A stretch of DNA of 11,287 nt, from positions 1 through 11,287 of the forward strand of contig NZ_QFOA01000087.1 in NCBI RefSeq assembly GCF_003248505.1. The letters run 5' to 3'. The position numbers and the translations under genes are program-made. A model generated the notes under the pieces. It had not been told where the DNA came from, made no database searches, and saw nothing but the letters and a program-made list of their open reading frames with translations. This document shows positions 6,722 to 11,287 of this stretch, in pieces (positions within the stretch are counted from its first letter, which is position 1; each line of letters starts with the position of its first letter). The stretch is from Sphingobium sp. (GTDB lineage Bacteria > Pseudomonadota > Alphaproteobacteria > Sphingomonadales > Sphingomonadaceae).

Positions 6722-7410
6722 TCTATCGAGCTACATCACGCGCCGCCTTGGCGATCGCCGGTGCGCTGACCCTTAGCGGATGCGTCGGCGCGCTGCTCGG
6801 TGGCGGCAAGCCGGATGCGCTCTATCGGTTCGGACCGGTGGCCGCTTCGGCGGGGACCTCGTCGGCGGGGGCATCGGATGCGGTAGCGGCGACGCCGCAG
6901 GCGCTGGCCGCACCACGTCGGATCCTGGCGGTGCCCATCCCGCAATTCGCGCCCGCCACGGCCGGCGACCGTATCCTGACGACTGAGGGCGGCGAGACAT
7001 CCTATATCAAGGGCGTCCGCTGGGTCTCGTCTGCGCCGACGCTATACGCGGCTGCGCTGGAAGCGACGGCGGCAACCCGTGCTCCGGACATGGCGCTGGT
7101 CACGCGCGGATCCGGCGCGGCGAGCGCCATCCTGACGGTTTCGGTCGATCGGTTCGAGGCACGCTACCCTGCCGCTAAGGGGGCGGCACCGGTGGTTCGC
7201 GTCGACGGCGTCGCATCGCTCGCGGACCGCGGCACGAAGACCGTCCTCGGCCGCTATCGGTTCTCGGGCATGGCCCCCGCCACCGCCGACACCAGTTCGG
7301 CCATTGCAGCCGCTTTCGATGCAGCAGCGATGCAGAGCGTCGTGCAGGTTGTTGACTGGATTAATGTGACGATGCCCGTGCCCCGACAAACCGAGAGCGG
7401 GCATCCTTAG
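6718..7410 (+). CDS. ABC-type transport auxiliary lipoprotein, PqiC-like (230 aa)
   Basis: Lipoprotein component of the MCE transporter. The signal peptide ends in a lipobox, LSGC with the lipidated Cys at residue 22. A low-complexity Ala/Ser/Gly linker (about 41-65) follows, then the auxiliary domain (about 70-220): RRILAVPIPQFAPATAGDRI, the YIKGVRWVSSAPTLYAAALE stretch typical of the family, and a C-terminal DAAAMQSVVQVVDWINVTMP. Members are thought to sit in the outer membrane and receive or hold lipid from the MCE protein. ATG 6718 overlaps the mlaD stop by four bases. It is the last gene of the operon. I found no clear rho-independent terminator between it and the crcB remnant that faces it. 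Confidence 0.9.
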   Translation: MIYRATSRAALAIAGALTLSGCVGALLGGGKPDALYRFGPVAASAGTSSAGASDAVAATPQALAAPRRILAVPIPQFAPATAGDRILTTEGGETSYIKGVRWVSSAPTLYAAALEATAATRAPDMALVTRGSGAASAILTVSVDRFEARYPAAKGAAPVVRVDGVASLADRGTKTVLGRYRFSGMAPATADTSSAIAAAFDAAAMQSVVQVVDWINVTMPVPRQTESGHP

Positions 7411-7519
7411 ACAAGGGCCGAATGTGTTCACGAGCCTTGTATCGACGTGCCCGTCTTCTCCATCCTCTGCTTCCCGAAAACGAAGGACGGCTGAGATCGT
7501 GGCGGGGAGAAGCCGAGGT
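7411..7519. other. Unassigned stretch at the crcB/mla junction
   Basis: About 110 bases lie between the operon's last stop and the point where CrcB similarity ends. The sequence does not continue CrcB in any frame and shows no other recognisable gene, hairpin terminator or repeat. It contains the breakpoint that removed the rest of crcB. Confidence 0.4.
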
Positions 7520-7624
7520 CGTAGGTGCCCACAGCCGCAATGCTGCAAGCGTCATGCCGTGCCGAAGCATGCCGCCTATTCCGGCACCGACGCAAACAAG
7601 TATGAATCCGGTCAGGGTTTCCAT
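7520..7624 (-). pseudogene. crcB: CrcB fluoride channel, N-terminal fragment
   Basis: The first 34 or so residues, METLTGFILVCVGAGIGGML then RHGMTLAALRLW, match the N-terminus of CrcB/Fluc fluoride channels (first membrane helix with GAGIGGMLRHG in place of the usual GGxxGAxxRY). The conserved second part (a GTLxVNxxGS-like motif and the later helices) is absent in all frames. The open frame wanders on to 7361, running antisense into the lipoprotein gene. The ATG follows the TAG of the upstream 48-aa gene with no gap, and AGGAG is at 7628-7632, so it was the last gene of the same transcript. A fragment this short cannot form the four-helix channel. The call rests on a short match. Confidence 0.6.
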
Positions 7625-7771
7625 CTACTCCTGGCTGGATGCGTTTCGGTCGCGCTTCCGCCTTTCATTCTCCTTCTCGTTGATCTCCTCCTGAATCGCA
7701 CCGGCATCGGTGTCCTTTTCCAATTCCTTCAGAATGTCCTTGTCGGTGGGTTGCTTGGCTTTTGAATCCAT
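7625..7771 (-). CDS. Small acidic hydrophilic protein between DUF190 and crcB (48 aa)
   Basis: I do not recognise a family. The ATG at 7771-7769 has GGAGAGGAAG a few bases upstream and fits better than the longer upstream version of the frame, which runs into the DUF190 gene. The sequence is strongly charged and without hydrophobic segments: MDSKAKQPTDKDILKELEKD, then an Ile/Glu-rich stretch DAGAIQEEINEKENERRKRD that looks like one short amphipathic or coiled-coil helix. It lies 70 bases after the DUF190 stop and touches the crcB start (TAG-ATG), so it was translated as part of the ion-export cluster. It may be an accessory or regulatory peptide of that module, but function is open. Confidence 0.6.
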   Translation of the reverse strand: MDSKAKQPTDKDILKELEKDTDAGAIQEEINEKENERRKRDRNASSQE

Positions 7772-7841
7772 CTCGGCTTCCTCTCCCGTCAGGTTTGAGT
7801 GATCGACCCGGATGCCCGGTTTCCCCGAAATCGGCGCGGCT

Positions 7842-8264
7842 TCAGTTTGCTTCCGATACCAGCAGCGTGGGGCTCGCATCTTCGTGGATGACGCCGACAG
7901 GGCCGATGCTCCAATGTTCGAGATGCTTGTAGACAATTACCTTGCTCGCAAGCAGGTCGCCGTGGCTTCGACAGAAGAGTTCGAGCTGGTGCCGCTGGCC
8001 GATCAGCTCGACACACATGGTCAGGCGCGGATCGGAAAGTTCGGCCCCGTTTTCCCGTACTGGACCGTGATTGCTGTAGCCGTGTTGCATGTAGTGGGCG
8101 ACGGCGTTCATGATGCCGTCCTGCTTCGCCTTGGCCACCAGCTCGCGATAAAGCGGCTTGCCGCCCCAAAACCCCCGGCCCGTCTTTGCGGCCTTGTCGG
8201 AGGGCTTGAGATATATCCGTATCATGCCGATTTCGCTGGACGTAACGACGTGCCGATCCTGCAT
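7842..8264 (-). CDS. DUF190-domain protein, PII-like fold (140 aa)
   Basis: Residues about 14-120 match the DUF190 family: MIRIYLKPSD at the start, GKPLYRELVAKAKQDGIMNA (35-54), the HGYSNHGPV loop, LTMCVELIGQRHQLELFCRS (81-100) and VIVYKHLEHW. DUF190 proteins are predicted to adopt a PII/ferredoxin-like fold, and they are often encoded beside crcB, so a regulatory or accessory role with ion export is plausible. ATG 8264 has AAGGAG (complement of 8274-8279) nine bases upstream, so this is a gene in its own right. The frame is however open upstream into the ClC fragment, so a ClC-DUF190 fusion product is also possible. The tail of about 20 residues after the domain is unassigned. Confidence 0.8.
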   Translation of the reverse strand: MQDRHVVTSSEIGMIRIYLKPSDKAAKTGRGFWGGKPLYRELVAKAKQDGIMNAVAHYMQHGYSNHGPVRENGAELSDPRLTMCVELIGQRHQLELFCRSHGDLLASKVIVYKHLEHWSIGPVGVIHEDASPTLLVSEAN

Positions 8265-8786
8265 GAGATCGCACTCCTTTTCGTTGATAGGTGCCGGGAA
8301 CAGTTCGGCCACGGAGGGCCTGGGACGAATGGCTCGGACATCGCGCAACGTCGTGTTGGGTGCGAGAAGTCGGCTGCCACGCTTCGGAACCGCGATCCGC
8401 TGCGACAGGTAGATCCCGTTGTGGCCCGAGCAGATATAGGCAACGAAGCAAGCGACGGCGATCGGCACGGCATAAGCGGAGCCGAACAGCTCGATGCCCA
8501 TGATCGTGCAGGCCAGAGGGGTGTTGGCTGCGCATGCAAAGACCGCGACGAAGCCGATTCCGGCGAACAGATCGATGGGAGCATGCAGGAGGCCGGCGAG
8601 CGCATTGCCGAGCGCGGCACCGATGAAGAACAGGGGCGTGACCTCGCCGCCCTTGTACCCTGCGCTGAGCGTGACCACGGTAAAGAGCATCTTGAGCGCC
8701 CAGCTCCACGGCTCGACATGCGGCGCGAAGAAGCTGGCGATCGTCGGATCACCAGGAATGGCGGACCATACGCCGAGCCCGAGATC
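8265..8786 (-). pseudogene. ClC-family (EriC-F-like) ion transporter, C-terminal half
   Basis: The minus-strand frame gives the last helices of a ClC channel/antiporter: DLGLGVWSAIPGDP, ALKMLFTVVTLSAGYKGGEV followed by TPLFFIGAALGN (anion-pathway helix region), GFVAVFACAANTPLACTIMG and GIELFGSAYAVPIAVACFVA, ending in GIYLSQR. The KGGEVTPLF form and the neighbours (DUF190, crcB) suggest the fluoride-exporting EriC-F-like branch; that is inference. The N-terminal half, with the selectivity-filter Ser/Met and the gating-Glu motifs, is missing: similarity starts at about 8786, where an unrelated binding-protein gene begins in another frame. The frame stays open upstream to ATG 8912, but those codons are out of phase with real coding sequence. 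Downstream it runs without a stop into DUF190. It should not be functional alone. Confidence 0.8.
8274..8279 (-). promoter_or_regulatory. Ribosome-binding site inside the ClC frame, for DUF190
   Basis: AAGGAG on the minus strand lies nine bases before ATG 8264, inside the continuous ClC-DUF190 reading frame. It argues that DUF190 is, or recently was, translated separately. Confidence 0.65.
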
Positions 8787-9091
8787 CGCATCACCGGCGT
8801 GCGGATCAACGTCGCACCCGCCAGATCGCCGGTCAGCGGCGGCGCCTTGGCGTCGCGGGGCACGAGGACGAGGCGCTGAAACTGTTCCTGCCCCACCGCC
8901 TTTGCGCCCCAACTGACGACCGACGCCTTCAGGTCAACGACGCGATAGCCGTTGCGCTCAACCACGCGGAAGGTCTTGGCAAAGCGCATCGGAGTTTCGC
9001 GGCCGGCGATGGCCTGTTGTGCCGGTTGCCGATCGCCGCCACCGCAGGCGGCAAATGGCAGCAGCGCGGCGGCGAGTATCAGCGCGCGCAT
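8783..9091 (-). pseudogene. Periplasmic substrate-binding lipoprotein (iron/corrinoid ABC type), N-terminal fragment
   Basis: A short signal peptide with lipobox-like FAAC (Cys 16, MRALILAAALLPFAAC) is followed by about 87 residues of mature protein, FRVVERNGYRVVDLKASVVS and LTGDLAGATLIRTPVMRI. I recognise these as the start of the BtuF/FecB-like binding proteins of sphingomonad uptake clusters. After VMRI (about 8783) the similarity ends and the sequence is that of a ClC gene in another frame; the original frame runs on as nonsense to 8222. At least two thirds of the protein is missing, including the ligand cleft. ATG 9091 overlaps the receptor stop by one base (TGATG), which shows the two were one operon. 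The family call is moderate because only the N-terminus remains. Confidence 0.65.
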
Positions 9092-11224
9092 CAGAAGCTC
9101 GCCCGCAGCGTCGCGCGCACCTGTCGCGGCGGCCCGGGCGTGGCGTAGGTCGGCGTCGTCTTGCCCCCGAAGGCGAAGACATAGCGTTCGTCGAGCGCAT
9201 TGAGCAGCGTCAGGTCGAGCGACAGCCCGCGCCACGCCGCCGGCTGTATCCGCGCGCCCAACGTCACCAGCGTATAGCCACCGCCCTGAACGCGGTTGTC
9301 GCCGGTGATCTGATAGTCGTCATACCATTCAACGATGCCGCGCGTCGACAGCCACGGCGCGACCCGCTGCTCGCCCGCCAGATAGACGATGTGGGGGGCG
9401 ATGCCGGTGTCGGCGTCGTGCCCGACAGGTCGAGCGGCCCTGAAGAGGTCTGGAGGACATAGTCCTTCCAGCGTGGCGCGACGTGTGTGTAGGCGATCTG
9501 CATCGACGTGCCGTCGCGCGGGCGGATGTCGAGCGACGCCTCGATCCCCTTAGCCTCGTAGCGGTCGCCATAGGTGATGAGGTTCGACGGCTGGGTGAAG
9601 TCAGTCTCGGCTGCCGGATTGGGGATGGTCGAGCGGCGGTTGCGCTGTATCGACCAGAAACCGGTCAGTCCGAAGCCGAGCCTATCGTTCAGCGCGCGCC
9701 CCTTCCAGCCCAGCTCGACGCTGTCGAGCGTCGTCGGCCGTTGCTCCGGCCGGGCATATTGGTTGGCATCCCATTCGAAGGTCGGGCCGAAGTTCGAATT
9801 GAAGCCGCGACCGTAGGACAGATAGACTTGGCCCGCCCCGTAACGCCACGACAACGCCGCCTTGGGCGAGAAGGCATTGGCGGTTGCCGCATCCTGCGAT
9901 CCCGGCGAGGTATCGGGAATCGGGAAGAACCGCGCCGCGCGGCGGAAGCGGTCGTAACGGCCACCGACCGTCAGGAACCAGCGGTCGGACAGGCCGATCT
10001 CGTCCTGCGCGAACGCCGACCAATAGGTGGTAACGAGGCGGTTGCGGCTGAGCGGATCGTCAACGACGAAGCAGGGCGCGCTCCGGTTGGCGACGCCGCC
10101 GTTTACATAGTCGATCTCGGCCAGGTAGAAGGTGAAGCCGCATTCGGGTGTGAAGCCGTTCTGCCCGGACCACAGATTGTCGGCGCGGGACACCGCCCGC
10201 TCGCCGGTGATGCCGGCGACGATGCGGTGGCCGCCAGCCTCGTAGCGGGCGGTCAATTCGCCATAGGCGACGTCGAATTGCTGCGCGCCATAGAAGCCGT
10301 TGACGCCGAAGATGCCGCGATCCGGCGCGAAGCCGAACGGATCGTAGAAGTTGAGCCGGTTGTCGAAGTCGAATTTGCGATACTGGGCGGTGGCGGCCAG
10401 CGTCAGCGCATCGGTGGCGCGATGTTCCAGCCGGATCGCGCCCAGGCCGCCTTCGACGACCGAGCGCGGATTGCCATAACCGTTGAAGCCACGCCGCCCG
10501 CCGAACACGGCGAGCGGTCGCCCGGCGTCGTCGAGCGGCAGCACGCTCGGTGTTTCCGAACGACGATCTAGATACGTGCCGTAGATCGACAGATCGGTGC
10601 GCGCGCCAGCCACCATAATCCTCATACGCCGCCGTCGCGACCAGCCTGACGTCCCCCATCCGCCGCGTCACGGCCAGTTCGCCGCGATAATAATCGTCGC
10701 TGCCGCCGGTGGCGGTCAGGTCGATCCGGTCGCCGTCCGGATCGCGGGTGAGATAGTTGACCGCCCCGTAAAGCGCGGAGGCCGGTCCCTTCACGACCTC
10801 GATCCGGGACAGCGCGGGATAGGGCACGATGCCCAGCGCCCCTTCCTCGTTCAGGTCGAACGGCATCCCGTCAATGAGGGTCAGATACCCCTCGGTGCCG
10901 TTCGATCCGCGAATCGAGACATAGGGAAACTCGTCGCCGTCACCTTCGCCCCGGCGAAACGATACGCCCGGCACGCCGCGAAACTCGTCGGTGCCGAAGG
11001 TGAAGCCGTCGCGGCGTAGCGTGTCGATATCCTTCACGGTCACGTCGGCGGGCACGTCGACCAGCCGGCGCTCGCCGCGTGTCGCCGTGACGACGATTTC
11101 GTCGCGTTCGCCGGGGTCTGCGACCTCCTGTGCGCTGGCCGGTCATTGCGCCCATGACCGCAAGTATCCCGCCAACCAGCGACCCGCACCGCGGCAACCG
11201 CCGCTTTCTCCCCGTCACAATCAT
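9091..11224 (-). pseudogene. TonB-dependent outer-membrane receptor with three frameshifts
   Basis: Outer-membrane uptake receptor (about 711 codons). The signal peptide starts at ATG 11224 (MIVTGRKRR, then GGILAVMGAM) and is expected to end ASA-QE. The TonB-box region DEIVVTATRGERR follows, then the plug (VTVKDIDTLRRDGF, VSIRGSNGTEGYLTLIDGMP, IEVVKGPASALYG) and a long beta-barrel finishing in the aromatic end RATLRASF. The frame changes near 11137-11143 (one base too many, between the signal peptide and ASAQE), near 10598-10607 in a GCGCGC run (one too many or two too few, GGWR to TDLSIYGTYLD), and near 9421-9423 (one G missing, LSG to HDADTGIAPHIVYL). Each side reads perfectly as receptor. 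The gene was coupled to the binding lipoprotein, so the ligand was probably an iron chelate or corrinoid. The indels may be real decay or sequencing errors. Confidence 0.85.
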
Positions 11225-11287
11225 TTCCCCCAGCACCCTGCGCACGCGACAAATGATAAGCAATGATATAACGTACCATTTGCAAAT
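11225..11287 (-). promoter_or_regulatory. AT-rich upstream region of the TonB receptor
   Basis: The 63 bases before the receptor ATG end in GGGGGA (a weak ribosome-binding site) and contain an AT-rich block. On the plus strand there are two copies of AATGATA exactly ten bases apart (11252-11258, 11262-11268) and the palindrome ATTTGCAAAT (11278-11287) at the window edge. On the minus strand TTGCAA could act as a -35 box. A Fur- or Zur-like operator is possible, but the match is loose. Confidence 0.3.

Noticed and set aside
7411..7440. Rho-independent terminator after the mla-type operon
   Set aside because: No GC-rich stem followed by T-run could be found between the lipoprotein stop and the crcB remnant.
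7772..7841. Possible fluoride riboswitch ahead of the small protein and crcB
   Set aside because: The 70-base gap has no recognisable crcB-motif pseudoknot elements; a riboswitch would be expected upstream of the missing ClC N-terminus.
7812..8879. Long plus-strand open frame of 355 codons
   Set aside because: It is antisense to the DUF190 and ClC sequence, which has clear family motifs; the plus-strand product is Arg/Asp/Gly-rich with no recognisable domain.
9483..10571. Long plus-strand open frame of 362 codons
   Set aside because: It is the antisense shadow of the TonB receptor barrel, a common effect of high GC; the product has no domain features.
1..11287. tRNA genes, CRISPR arrays, insertion-sequence ends, attachment-site repeats
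   Set aside because: None seen by eye on either strand; the tRNA and att site expected beside the integrase would lie left of the window.

Overview
The window is GC-rich, compactly organised DNA from what is most likely an alphaproteobacterium of the Sphingomonadaceae type. The grounds are the codon bias, the four-gene MlaE/MlaF/MlaD/auxiliary-lipoprotein operon layout, the TonB-dependent receptor next to a periplasmic binding lipoprotein, and the style of the ECF sigma factor. The taxon is inferred from gene style and was not tested.

Layout from left to right. (1) 1-2252 (+) is the remnant of an integrative element. It holds a P4-type tyrosine integrase broken by two compensating frameshifts, a 299-aa two-helix membrane protein whose start overlaps the integrase stop, and a 57-aa excisionase/AlpA-like HTH protein. 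Its base composition is visibly lower in GC than the rest. (2) About 2311-2551 (-) is the N-terminal half (region 2) of an ECF sigma factor, cut off where it meets the element. (3) 2654-7410 (+) is the best preserved part: an operator-like palindrome, a tetR-family repressor gene, a second palindrome overlapping a sigma70-like promoter, a small unknown ORF, then an unbroken operon for an MCE-type lipid transporter (permease with N-terminal STAS-like region, ATPase, MCE protein, lipoprotein). Consecutive transporter genes overlap by 1-4 bases. (4) About 7520-8786 (-) is a fluoride-resistance-type cluster truncated at both ends: the C-terminal half of a ClC-family (EriC-F-like) transporter, a DUF190 protein with its own ribosome-binding site but also read in frame from ClC, a 48-aa acidic protein, and the first 34 or so codons of crcB. 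(5) 8783-11224 (-) is a TonB-dependent receptor gene with three frameshifts, followed with a 1-base overlap by the N-terminal third of a periplasmic binding lipoprotein that breaks off at the ClC fragment.

How the parts work together: the TetR regulator probably controls itself and the lipid transporter through the two TGTCCGG palindromes. The transporter would move phospholipid or another hydrophobic substrate between the inner and outer membranes. The receptor and binding protein were one uptake pathway (iron chelate or corrinoid), and ClC/DUF190/CrcB were one ion-export module. At least three gene-truncating junctions (about 2310, 7520 and 8785) have no insertion sequence visible at them. 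The window therefore looks like a decayed or rearranged accessory region around an intact mla-type operon, unless some junctions and frameshifts are assembly errors.
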